In this document: piece after piece, positions 23,399 through 35,545 of the stretch
Layout: the number at the start of each line of letters is the position of its first letter
Position numbering within the stretch: position 1 is the stretch's first letter
Source of the DNA: Zanthoxylum bungeanum
Lineage: Eukaryota > Streptophyta > Magnoliopsida > Sapindales > Rutaceae
DNA: 64,000 nt
Direction: 5' to 3'
Assembly: GCA_019454045.1 (NCBI GenBank)
Contig: SKCR01007814.1
Coordinates: 310,001-374,000 of the forward strand
The notes under the pieces: generated by a model
Seen by the model: only the letters and a program-made list of their open reading frames with translations
What the model was told of the DNA's origin: nothing
Databases searched by the model: none
Position numbers and translations under genes: made by a program

Positions 23399-26260
23399 AT
23401 CTCCCACTTGGCACATAGCCAGTCACTCAAGTGTCCCACACCTGAACTATGTACGGTTCGCTCAAATTGCTGAGGAAAGGTTTTCGTCAGCGAATTTGTC
23501 TGATTATCGTTGACGCGATTTACACGATCATCACATCGCCACGATGTATGATCCGAACGAATCAAATGATATAGAAGTATATATCTGGATCGTCGATGAG
23601 ACCTTTAATTCCTTAGCTTGTGCTGACGCCTAGCTCAGCTGCTAAAAGAACTATATCTAATCTAATTAGATTTATTTTCGATCCAAATGGCTTCTATTGC
23701 TGCCTCAGCTGCAGCAATAATCGCATTTGTTGTTTATTCGGCGCACAGCAGTTATCTTGCTCGGAATATTTCCAGCTCACTGTCCCGTTATTCAAACTTT
23801 ATAGTACCGTAGTATTTAATTGTTCGGAAACTTGCAGTAGTGATCCCAGTCACTTCAAGTTCTCCTTCTCCATAGTTTAAGACAACATCTTTAGTTCTCT
23901 AAGATACTAACAGATGTCCTTAAATTCAATCCAGTGACTATCACTTGGATTGACCTGATTGTGACTCCATATGCTCGAAGCGTATGAGACACCAATACAA
24001 GTACATTTTAAATGTACAATTTCCCAGAGAGTGTTAACAACTCCAAATCTATCCCAGTAGATCTTTATTCCTTGAATAAAGGTTGTTACTCCCCAGAATT
24101 CTACGGAGAATTTCTATTGAAAGAATATCCATGAAAGCCAAGCTTTCACCAATTGTTTTATGGGAATTTCATTGTCAGTGCCCTCTCCCACTAACCTCCT
24201 TATATACACAAGAATTATTTCGTTTTGAGTAAAATCATAAACCATTATGATTATTTCAAAACGTCAGTTCCAAGAACCCTATGCTTGCTTCAATCCAAAC
24301 ATTGATTGAATAATCCGCAAACCTTGTTTGTCGGTTATACAAAATCGTCAGAATGTTATAAACATTCTCCAAAAGGTTTCCTTTTCAGGAAAGCGATTTT
24401 GATTTGTAACTGACATATTTCATAAATGAAATATACAGTTATCAACAAGCATCTTCAAAATGGATTTACCATGGCAACAGGTAAAAGGTTGAACCGTTAT
24501 TAACACAATGTTGATAACGATACCTTTCCGTCAAAAGCCTAGCTTTGTACGTTGGTATGTTGCCATCCATGTATGTCTTCTTGAAGACGTATAATGTACC
24601 AATAGGCACAATGCTTTGTGGTACAACAACTAGTATCCATAATAGTCGTTATACATGGAATCCATTTCGGACTCATGGCACTTTGCCATAACAGGGAGTC
24701 GATACCTCGTATCACTTCCTCAAAACGTAGTCGGTGGATATACCTTCATAAGATTGACATCTTAATGAGGTTAGATCAGAAACCCATACCCTAGGTTGTT
24801 TTCTGACTCTATCCGATCTACCCGATTTTTTGTGTATTTGAAGATTAATGGTACAGATTCATCATAGATGAATTGTTTGTGTTCCATTAAGGACTTCGTG
24901 CTTTGAATAGTATTACTCCGATTTTCATCGAGTATCACTATCCTCCCACTGACCACTGCATATCGGTATTCCTCTCAGGAAAACCGCATGGTGAGCAACA
25001 ATCACATTGTTCTCATGTGGGATTTATAAGTACTATACTTATGGTTTCCCTTAGGATAACCTATATTGGCACTAATCCAATTTGGGTTCTTAGTTTGGTA
25101 TCATCCAAACTTTATGCCTGGCATACCCAAATTATCAGGAATGAGAAACCTCGTTTCTTTCCTGTTCATATCCTATATGATATCTGTCAAACAGATTTAC
25201 ATGGAACCTTATTCTAAATAAGTTTTGCACTGTTAATACATATCCTGTTGAAGGAAACAGTAGCTCAGAGCGACTCGCGAAAAACCTAATCATGTCCAAC
25301 AAAACTTGGTTTTTAGTTCTGACACACCGTCAATTGACGTGTCTCGGGAGGAGTCCTCATATGAAAGAATACCGTACTCTTTCATGTACGTATGAAACTT
25401 ACTGCTTAAGTATTTACCAATACGGTCTTACCGTAGCGGCATAATACTACAGCCGATCTGTTTGTATACTTCGTGTCGAAACTCAAAGTTTCGTATTTGT
25501 GTTCTTCAAAAGAAACACATAACCATAACGTGATGCCACATCCGTTAAGGTCACGAAATATTCATGTACACATCTAGCCAAGCTAGATATGGGCCCACTT
25601 ACTTCACCATGAATAGGGTTTACAGATCGGTGGCCTTTACACTATTACCTAGTAAATAGTATTTTAGGTACTTTACCTAGTAAACTAGATTCGTAGACCT
25701 TATTTGAATAGTCAAATCAGTCCTGGTACCCACTCTTCAAAAGTGTGGATATACGAGTCTGTTTAATTGTGTCCCAGACAACAATGCCACAAATAAGTCT
25801 CTATTGATCAAATCAATATGAGCTTATTTATTTGTCATTTTATATGTGTTGAGATTTATTTATATTCCAAATATAAATTCTGTTATTCACATCTAAGTGT
25901 TTATCTCGGTTTTAAAGTCAGTATCCAACTCATAGCGGATTCTGAACATCAATACACATATTTTATGTACCACACTAAGTATTTAAAATCTAATTTCAAT
26001 ACTAGTTTGAACATAACTAAGACAAACATTTTAAAGTTAGAGCCTCGCCCTTTCTTTAATTCCTTCGTGTCTTCCATATCCAAATGGTAGTCACTTGGGA
26101 TATGTCAATTATCCTTTTCAATATTTTAGGAACCTTAGGCCAAGCCTTGGGTTTTTAGAATATTGAAAGGAATGTGCACCTTGTGCTACATGCCCAATTG
26201 CAAACTTTGACTTTTCTCCACTAGAATAGTCAATTAATTCTCCAAGAATTATTAATTGCA
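23399..26260 (-). pseudogene. decayed copia gag-pol of B
   Basis: Domain order on the minus strand matches C: gag tail (26260-26000), HHCC/integrase (about 25800-25000), IN-RT link (about 24790), RT (24700-24050) and RNase H (to 23420), then a purine-rich tract before the 3' LTR. Compared with C it lacks roughly 200 bp around the protease: at about 25900 the sequence jumps from the TTATCTCGG segment to AAAGTCAGTATCC. Open stretches are under about 110 codons, with stops throughout. The shortened IN-RT link and the one-base loss at about 24669-24677 are shared with E. Confidence 0.85.
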
Positions 26261-29200
26261 ATTTTAATACTTTTAAATCTAAAGATAGATTTATTATAAG
26301 TATATTAATTAAGCATTAAAGTCATCATCACATAAATCTTCCAAAGATTTTATGCTCTACTATTTGCTTAATTTTGGGCGTAACGTATAATAAGTTATTT
26401 TATCAAATAAAGTAACCTATTATTTATTCCCAATTTGAAAATTAAATCATTTAAAAATATTTAATCCCAGATTATATTTTAAATATCCAACTTTTCAATT
26501 TCTTATCTTGATTACAATAGTCCAACTATTTAATCAACGATTAGTGGTACTATATATTATAATGATTATAATAGTCCAACTATATAATCAAATATAATCC
26601 AAATTAATTAACCTCAATTACATTGATTACTATAATCCAATTATAAAATCAACTGTAAACTGAAATTAATTAATTCAAATATATTGATTAATATAATCCA
26701 ATTATATATAATCAAGTATAATACAGTCCAACTGTTTATTAAAACAACAATTAAATATTAGTCCAACTAACATTTAATATTACGACGAAATAATTTAAAT
26801 GAGCGCGTATGGCGAGTAATTGAACGAATGTTGCAAATTCAATACTTGCCTCCCACTATTTTTCGTCGAGCCTCTAACCCTCTGTCGAGTACTCGGGAAA
26901 CCGTGTTCCTAGTGGGCTAGGATCCCGTTAAAGTATCATACAATCCTGACTTTGGTCAATAAAAAATTGTATGATAATTAACAAGGTAGATGTCGAAGAT
27001 CAATTGGATCCCATCCAACTCCTAGATCCAGTAGGTGGACATCCAAGTCCGAAACATATATCTAATATATGCCTATATATCGAATATATACCCTACCCGT
27101 TTTCCTCTGAATCAACTAGGCCTTGGCTTTGGCCAAAAACAAACCTAGTGATCCCAGTCAAGCGTGGACCCATTGACAGGGAAGCTTCGTAATCAAATGT
27201 CTATGGACAAGAAGTGGTCTTGACTTTGGTCAAAAACAAACCACAACTTGGACACGACACCGATATATAACAAAGCCTCGTGATTAAAGCACATCTTTGA
27301 CTGACAAGGGCTTGACTTTGGTCAAAACAACCCCTGACAATCTCCGATCTTGAGCAAGAATCACTCAATGGAAGGAAATGACGCTTGATATTTAACGAGG
27401 GTTTTTCGCGTGCAAATTGGCTACCAATTTAATTATCTTTGTTAAGGTCTCATCATCATACACCCTTAAGCATGCATTCTAAACACATAATAAAGCGAGT
27501 ATGAAATAAATAATAATGATATGCGGATGGATATTTTACATTGATCCTAGATCAAATCTCTCACTTTCTCTCTCTCCGCTAGCACTTGTATTACTTCTAC
27601 CCGTTACACTACACTTCTAAAGAAACCTCTTTTACATGGAGGGGAATAGGTGAGAAGAGAATACAAAGAAAGAAATAGGAGATAAGGCTGGACACGCAGG
27701 TCCAATTTAATAAATCAAATTTATTACAATTTCCAAAATCGCCCAACCCGACTAATATCCATCCGATATACATTATTCAAACATCATAACCATGTATTCA
27801 TACAAGCATGTTATCAATCAATCAATCAAATTAATTAATCTTGATTAATTAGTGATCATCCAATGTTCAAACAAAGATTTGATTTTTGTTCGAGTCAAAC
27901 TCGTTTTGCGAACACGTACTCAAAGTACGATTTCTACGAATTAAATTAAATTACATAATTAAATCCAATTTAATACGTATTTAATTCTAATTCATTATTT
28001 AATTCTAAATTAAATATTACACTTTTATTAACGAACCTTTACGACTTAAATTCCAAATTTAATCGCAACGGGTCTCAAAGCCCGATTAACATCTAATGTT
28101 TTATTTAATTAAAGTCCAATGGGCTTTTAATTAATTTCTATAGGCGTGGACTTTTGGTCAACTCGGGTCAAACCGAACAACCAAAATCCAATCCGGGAGT
28201 TACCCCATAAGCCTTTAAATTAATTTTGGCCCATTAGGCCCAATTAAATAATTAAGGTCCATTAAGTCATAATTGGACCTTTTGGATTCGGTTTTGGGCC
28301 TAATTGGATCCAACCAATTTAGCCAACCCAACTTTGTTACAACAAAGCCCAAAAGCCCAATTACAACCTAACAAGCCCAATTTCCAAAATCAAGCCCAAA
28401 TTAATTAACTTATAAAATTCCAAATTTCACAATTAATTAACCTAAGTGTAATACACAATCAATTACCCAATTAACATTTCTAAAATATCAATTAGCCTAA
28501 TTAATCATGCACTTTAACAACCAAATAGTGTCCAACACAATTCAATTAAAATCAAACCCAATTAACATGCTTTCAAGTCTCGGCAATTAGGGGTTTTTCA
28601 ATTCGATTCGGTTTCAATCCAATTGAGTCCACAATCTTAATTTCCCAAATCAATTCAATTCATCCAATGAATTAAAACAAAAAATCACAAAGAATTTCAT
28701 GTTCATAAGATTCGGCCAAGCCACTTTAAAAGGGAAAAAAATGTTCCAAATCAAAATTCAATCCAATTGAACTTCAAAACAACATTAACCAATTGTTTTA
28801 AGTCATCCAATGATCAAACAAAACAAAATTACCAAGACATTAGGGTTATGCAATTTTCGGCCAAGCCTTCAAATTTGGGAAAATTGAATCCAATCCAATT
28901 TCATGAAATTGATCACACACAATCTCAATTAAACATGTTCTAAGCATACTTAAACATCCAATTGAATTAAAACATGCTAAACACATTTTACCCAATTTCA
29001 AGTTTCATGTTCAACCTAAAGAATTGGGGAAAATTGATCTAATCCAATTTTCTTGAAATTGATCATGCACAACTTCAATTCAACCTCATTCAAGCATACT
29101 TCATCAAACAATTCAACCAAATCATGCCTAAATCGAGTTTACCCAAATTAAAGTTTTGACCAAAAATAAGCAAATTGGGGAAAATCAATCCAATCAATTT

Positions 29201-29333
29201 TTTTATCAAATTGATTACATACAACTCAAATTCAATCATATATAATCATTCTCAAACAATCAATTAGACAGAATCAAGCTAAAATCAAAAAGCCCCAAAT
29301 TTGCTCAAGAACCCTAATTCGGTTTTCATGCAA
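26261..29333 (-). other. long non-coding leader of B
   Basis: It has the same order as in E and G. A cluster of CCA-spaced palindromes lies at 26516-26770 (for example 26691-26707 with 7-bp arms and 26631-26645 with 6-bp arms). CTTGACTTTGGCC-type repeats lie at about 26945, 27125, 27215 and 27310, a dense RGCCCA segment at about 28130-28400, then AT-rich sequence up to the primer site. No credible gene was found. Confidence 0.75.
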
Positions 29334-29352
29334 CAATAGCTCTAGATACCAT
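29334..29352 (-). other. primer-binding site of B
   Basis: In minus orientation ATGGTATCTAGAGCTATTG follows the 5' LTR directly. It matches the tRNA-Met-type site of the other copia elements with one extra base. Confidence 0.8.
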
Positions 29353-31511
29353 TGTAAGAGTTCAATTCAAAGTCCCAAGGATCACAAATCATGCACAAAA
29401 ACCGCATATAAACACATCAAAGGAGAGGCGGGAAACATAACTCACATTGAACGGTTTTGATGAAATGAAGAAGAACATGCATTTTAAGCTCCCTCCAAGC
29501 TCGGCAATGGCTTCTGGAACTGCAGTGAACGCACGGTGGTGACTGGTTGGCTTCCTCCATGTTCGGCCATTGATGAGCACCATTGAAGCTCAAAGCTTCA
29601 AGCTTTCCAAGCTCATGAAGACACTTCCCTATCACCTATGTATAACTCAAGGTGTGCTAGCACTTGTTCATCTTCCATTTTGCTTCTCAAATTTTCGGTG
29701 AAACCAGAAAAAAAGAGAAGAAATCGCACCATGCGTGAAGGAGATGAAGAAGAAAAAGAGAGGGAAGAGAGAAACCGTACATGTTTGCATGTAAGAGAGA
29801 GAGGACCGAATTGTGTGTAAGGAAAAAAAAAGTAATATATATTTATTCATTTATCTTCCAAAAATAAATAAAACATATATATATATCCAAAACTTTTCAT
29901 ATTCCATCACTTTTACTTTTAACTTTAAGTCATATCACATCACTTTTCACATCACATCTATTCACTTTAATAAAGTAACAGTGACATATTGTCAAGTCAC
30001 ATCACTCAAAGTGACAATTGATTTGACGATTGACGCGACTAGCGATTTGACGCTTGATGTGACTTGCGTGCCGCGCTCGAATTCGAAATGCGAATGCGCT
30101 CGCAATCACTCTCGGGCTCGGGTTCGCTAATTCCAAATTAACGAATTTTCCGTCGCGTCGTAATTAAGTGATTACGCCTAGCGAATTCACTATTCACGTC
30201 GCTAACGAATTAATTCTAAATTAATTCGTTCGCCCGAAATAAAATCTAATTTTAATTCCGCGTCGAAATCTAATTTCTAATAATATATCGAATATATTAT
30301 TTTATCGATTAATTCCAAATTAATCGTTCTCTCTCTTAACGATATTTTATCCGAGATAAAATATCTTCGTAATTAATCCCAGATTAATCCTCTCTCTCAA
30401 CGAATTAATCCCAGATTAATTCTATCTCTCTCTTCTAATTAATCCCAGATTAATCAAAGTGCGAGTATACGTCATCGGTGAATCTTCAGGAAGCGACCCA
30501 TGAGATCTCCGGATATGTTGGCAGTAAATACGATCGTCGGACTGTCCGAACACGTAAGTACCTCGTACTACGTTTATATCGATTTACAAGACAAGGTTGG
30601 CTTCTAGCAAAGCGCCATGCCTACCCAATTCTCCAGAAATATTCTTACAGGAATATATAGATCTGTATCAAGCGTAGTATACCGTAGTATTGTGTATATT
30701 GGCCCAGTATCGGATAATCACGTGCTAGGCCTGGGGCTGGATAAGTGTCTGCCCCGTACGAAGCACATGTCGGATGTCTGGTAACTAGTCTCTATAATCG
30801 GATATATATGACCTTGTCATAATATCCCGATGGCCGCGCAGCACTTAAGAGCACTAATACCGTATCCTGCGTGACATCATCTCCAATATGACTGAAGTGA
30901 TACTTCCGTCTTGACATCACACCCAATACTCTACGACTCTCTGATAAACCCAGAAGTGGTGTACTCAGAACCCGTTTAAAGTCCCCTACCACCAAAACCA
31001 AAGTTTATCGATTATCGTAAGTATTAGCGATGCAAGTCTCAGGTTAAGACTATACACACCTACCTTGATTTCGGCCTCCCATAGACACATAGTCATAATA
31101 CCAATGAGATTCCGAGGGGTCTATCCAGAGCGAAGCTGTTTCCCGTACCATCGGTGAAACACGACCTCCTATCGCACTTGCATAAGTATCCAACACTTAT
31201 ATATATGAGAACTATGCCGTTGTGCCCTCACAAACGCGCATAAGTGCAATACTAGCCTATTCCGCATTATCGATGTCCAGTCTCGATAATACTACGGCTA
31301 GGGATATTTAATGATTAAACCTTCGGGGACTGATACTGTCTCATATCATTCTCAGTCCAGGTACTAATCATAGGGACCTCTCTTCATTTATATATCTATG
31401 GTGATCTAATCACAAATGATGAGAGTGCAATTTCCTTGTCACATAGTTAATTTGCTACAACAACACAATGATCTGTGCAAATAGTGACGCTATGGGTCAT
31501 TTTGTCCAACA
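29353..31511 (-). repeat. 5' LTR of B (2159 bp)
   Basis: Plus-strand ends are TGTAAGAGTTC at 29353 and GTCCAACA at 31511. It is the longer LTR of the pair and includes the 71 bp (about 31050-31121) missing from the 3' LTR. The palindrome run is at about 30120-30455. Confidence 0.92.
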
Positions 31512-33024
31512 AAACATATATCTTATATATGCCAATATATCCAATATATTGCCTAACCTTTTCCTTTGAATCTACTAAGCCTTGGCTTTGGCACAACAAA
31601 CTTAGTGATCCCAGTTAAACGTGACCCATTGACCATGGAAAGCTTCGTAATCAATGTCGATGGACAAGAAGTGGTATTGACTTTGGCCAACAAACCACAA
31701 CTTGGACAAGACACCAATATAGAACAAAGCTCTCGTGATTCAAACACATCCTCGACGGACAAATGACTTGATTTTGGCCAACAAGCCAATGACAGTCTTG
31801 GATCTTGAGTAAGAATCACTCAATGGAAGGAAAAACGCTTAATATTATTTGATGGTTTTTCGCGTGCAAATTGGCAACCAATTTATTATCTTTGTTAAGG
31901 TCTCATCATCATACACCCTTAAACATGGATTCTAAACACATAATAAAGTGCGTATAAATAAAATAATAATGATATGCGGATGGATACTTAACACATTGAT
32001 CCTATATCAAATCTCTCTCTTTCCTCTCTCCTGCTAGATCAAGTATTTACTTCTACCCGTTACACTACACTTCTAAAGAAACCTCATTTACATTAAGGGT
32101 AATAGGTGAGAAGAGAATACAAAGAGTAAGGAGGTAATAGGCTGGATACACAGGTCCAATTAATAAATTCTAAATTTATTACAATAATTTCTAAAATTGC
32201 CCCACACATATAATATCCATCTGATATACATTATTCATGCATCTCAACCATGTATTCACACAAGCATGTTATCAATCAGTCTAATCAAATTAATTAATCT
32301 GATAATTAATGACCATCCAATGTTCAAGCAACGATTTGATTTTGCTCGAGTCAAACTCGTTTTTGTGAATAAGTACTCAAAGTATGAATTCTTGAATTAA
32401 ATTAAACTACAACATTAAATCCAATTTAACATGTATTTAATACTAATCCACGATTTAATTCCAAATTAAATACTACACTTTATTAACGAACCTTTAAGAC
32501 TTAAATTCCAAATTTAATCGCTATGGGTCTCAAAGCCCGATTAACGTCCAACGTTAATTTCATTAAAGTCCAATGGGCTTTTAATTAATTTCTTTAAGGC
32601 ATGGACTTTTGGTCAACTCGGGTCAAACCCAATAACCAAAGCCCAATCAAGGAGTAACCCCATAAGCCTAGAAATCAATTTAGGCCCATTAGGCCCAATT
32701 AAATTTATTAAGGTCCATTAGTTGCATTTGGGCTTTATGGAAGCGGTTTTGGGCTTAATTGGATCCAACCAATTTGCCTAAACCCATCTTGGTACAACCA
32801 AGCCCAATTAGCCCATTTACAACATTCAAGCCCAATTTTACAAAATAGGCCCAACATAATTAAATTACAAAAATCCAATTTCACAATTTAACAAAAATCA
32901 AACCCAATACATGTTATATATTGCTCTCGGTTTTTAGGGGTTTTTAATGTCCAATTTTAAATCCAATCCAATTGAATCCAATTCAACATTAAATCATCAT
33001 TCCCAATTGATTCCAAGTCATCCA
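31512..33024 (-). other. leader of C, middle part
   Basis: C's leader between the B insertion and solo LTR H. It holds the CTTGGCTTTGGC/TTTGGCCAACAA repeats (about 31580-31790) and the RGCCCA-rich segment (about 32520-32830). It corresponds to leader positions about 8000-9800 of E, reversed. No gene was found. Confidence 0.75.
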
Positions 33025-34991
33025 TGTTAGACATTATGTCCCATAGCGTCACTGTTTGTAAATGATATTGTATTATTGTACAAAATTAACTATGTGATAA
33101 TGAAATTGCCTTTTGCCGTTTTGTAAATTCATTTACTTTGACTTATAAATGGCGAAAGTCCATATGATTAGTACCTGGACTGAGAATGATATGAGACAGT
33201 ATCAGTCCCCAAAGGTTTAATCATTAAATATCCCTAGTCGTAGTATTATCGAGACTGGACATCGATAATGCGGAATAGACTAGTATTGCGCTTGTGCACG
33301 TTGTGAGGGCACAACGGCATAGTTCTCATATATTTAAGTATTGGATACTTATGCAAGTGCGATAGGAGGTTGTGTTTTACCGATGGTACGGAAAACAGCT
33401 TCGCTCTGGATAGACCCCGCGGAATCCCATTGGTAGTATGTCTACGTGTCTATGGGAGGCCGCATCAGGGTAGGTGTATATGGTCTTAACCTGAGACTTA
33501 CATCGCTAGTACTTGCGACAATCGGTAAACTTTGGTTTTGGTGGTTGGGGACCTTAACCGGTTCTGTGTACACCTCTTCTGGGTTTATCGAGAAGCGTAG
33601 TGTACTGGATGTGATGTCAAGATGGAAGTATCGCTTCAGACATATGGAGGTGATGATCATGCAGGGCACAGAACTAGTACTCTATAAAAGGTTGCAACCG
33701 TCGGGACAATATGACCAGGTCAGGATTGTCCGATTTAAAGAGACTAGTTGCTTGATGTCCGATATATGTTTCGTACGGGGCAGACACATCTCCAGCCCTA
33801 GGCCTAGCATGTGATCATCCGATACTGGATCGATGTACGGAATACTACGGTATACTACGCCTGATACAGATTTTATATTCCTATAAGAATATTTCTGGAG
33901 AATTGGGTAGGCATGGCGCTTTGCTAGAAGCCAACCTTGTCTTGTAAATCGGTAAAGACGTAGTACGAGGTACGTACGTGTTCGGATTATCCGACGACCG
34001 TATTTACTGCCAAAATATCCGGAGATCTCTTGGGTCGCTTCCTGAAGATTCACCTATGATATTTGATTCGGACTTAATTAATCTTGGATTAATTGCGGAG
34101 AAACTTTATCTTGGATAAAGTGCCTTATTTAGAGAGAGAGAACGATTAATTTGGAATTAATCAGTAAGATTATTATATTCGATATAATAATTGAAATTTG
34201 ATTTCGACGCGAAATTAAAATTAGATTTTAATTCGGGCATACGAGTTAATTTAGAATTAATTCGTAAGCGACGTAAATAATAATTTCGCTGGGAGCGATT
34301 ATTTATTTAAATCCGATTTAATTAACGTCGCGACGCTAGCTCGGTATTTCGGAAATATCGAACCCGAACGCGTGAGTGGACGTGGGCCCACTATCATTGG
34401 GAAACGTGTGGGGCCCACATGACACGTGTCATTATATGCATTATTTTATTGATAAGGCATTGCATGTTAATAGTGTACAAAACACTCTAAGGCATTGCAT
34501 GGTGATAGTGTGCATTACACTCAAAGGCTTTGCATGGAGTTTGAGTGTGACACTCTAAGCCATTGCATGGTTTATGTCATAGATTTATTATTAATTTAAT
34601 AAATTATAACATAAATATAAATTGATTTTTGGTAAACAATATCAATTAAGACTTTACACAAAATCTCTCTTCTCTCTCAAATTGCCGAGAACTCCATTGA
34701 CAAGGGCAAGGAAGATTTGATCTTCTATTTCTCCATTTTTGCTAGCACAAGCAAGGGATCAAAAGAGGTGATAGGGAAACCATCAAAGAGCTTGGAATAA
34801 AAAGCTTGGAGCTTCAAGTCTTCTTCCTCCTCTTGGCCGAATCTTCCACAACTTGGAGCTTCTACCATTTGATCATCTTCTTCATCACAAGGCATTGTAA
34901 GTATGATTCCGCCATACTTCATGTTTATATATATTCTTTATAGTATTTCACATGCTTAATCTTTGTTTGGGACATATTATAGAAACCAACA
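33025..34991 (+). mobile_element. solo LTR H (A2 family, 1967 bp)
   Basis: It starts TGTTAGACATTATG and ends AGAAACCAACA, closely resembling A2's LTRs. A perfect 5-bp duplication ATCCA flanks it (33020-33024 and 34992-34996). No internal sequence is present and the C leader continues on both sides. A solo LTR is the usual product of recombination between the two LTRs of one element. H also has a stretch of GCATTGCATG-type repeats (about 34460-34570) not seen in A2's LTRs. Confidence 0.92.
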
Positions 34992-34996
34992 ATCCA

Positions 34997-35232
34997 ATGA
35001 ATCAAAATCAAAAAACCAAGACATTTAGGGCTACTGTTCAATTCGGCCAAGCCAAAGATTTTGGGCAAATTTGTTCCAAACAATTTTTCTTGAAATTGAT
35101 CCAATCAATCTTCAATTCAACATGATTTAAGCATACTCAAACATCCAATTTAATCAAATCATGCTCAAATATATTTTACCCAAATTTTAACCCTAAGTCA
35201 AAGTTCATGCTTTTACTCCGCTCTGATATCAT
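34997..35232 (-). other. leader start and primer site of C
   Basis: The remaining C leader ends with a primer site at 35218-35232 (minus ATGATATCAGAGCGG), directly beside the 5' LTR. The first base change in TGGTATC suggests age. Confidence 0.75.
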
Positions 35233-35545
35233 TGTTGGAGTTCTACGGTCCCGAGGATCGAATAACAAGCATAAAACACATGTGAATACAATCAACGAAG
35301 TTGCGGAATACTTACTTCGATCGGTTGAACGATGTGGTGGACCACAAAAACTTTCTTCCCTCTCCTCCAAGGCTCGGAAGTGACAGATTTTGCAGCTCCC
35401 ATTTTCGGCTTTGGTGATCTCCATTGTTGCTCCAAGCTCCAAGCTTTGGTTGATGGTGATTCCAAGCTCATGAAGTGAGTTCCCTATCACCTTTGTATAT
35501 ACTCTTTGGTGTACTAGCACTAGGTAATTTTGCCACAAAATCACC

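Larger units (their letters stand above)
21310..31511 (-). mobile_element. Ty1/copia retrotransposon B, full length with both LTRs
   Basis: A complete minus-strand element of 10,202 bp: 5' LTR 29353-31511, primer site, leader, decayed gag-pol and 3' LTR 21310-23398. A perfect 5-bp duplication AAACA flanks it (21305-21309 and 31512-31516). The C leader resumes directly on the far side. The two LTRs are almost identical apart from a 71-bp deletion in the 3' copy, so the insertion is fairly recent. Its coding region is nevertheless heavily decayed and lacks part of the protease region, so it probably moved with enzymes made by other elements. Confidence 0.93.
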
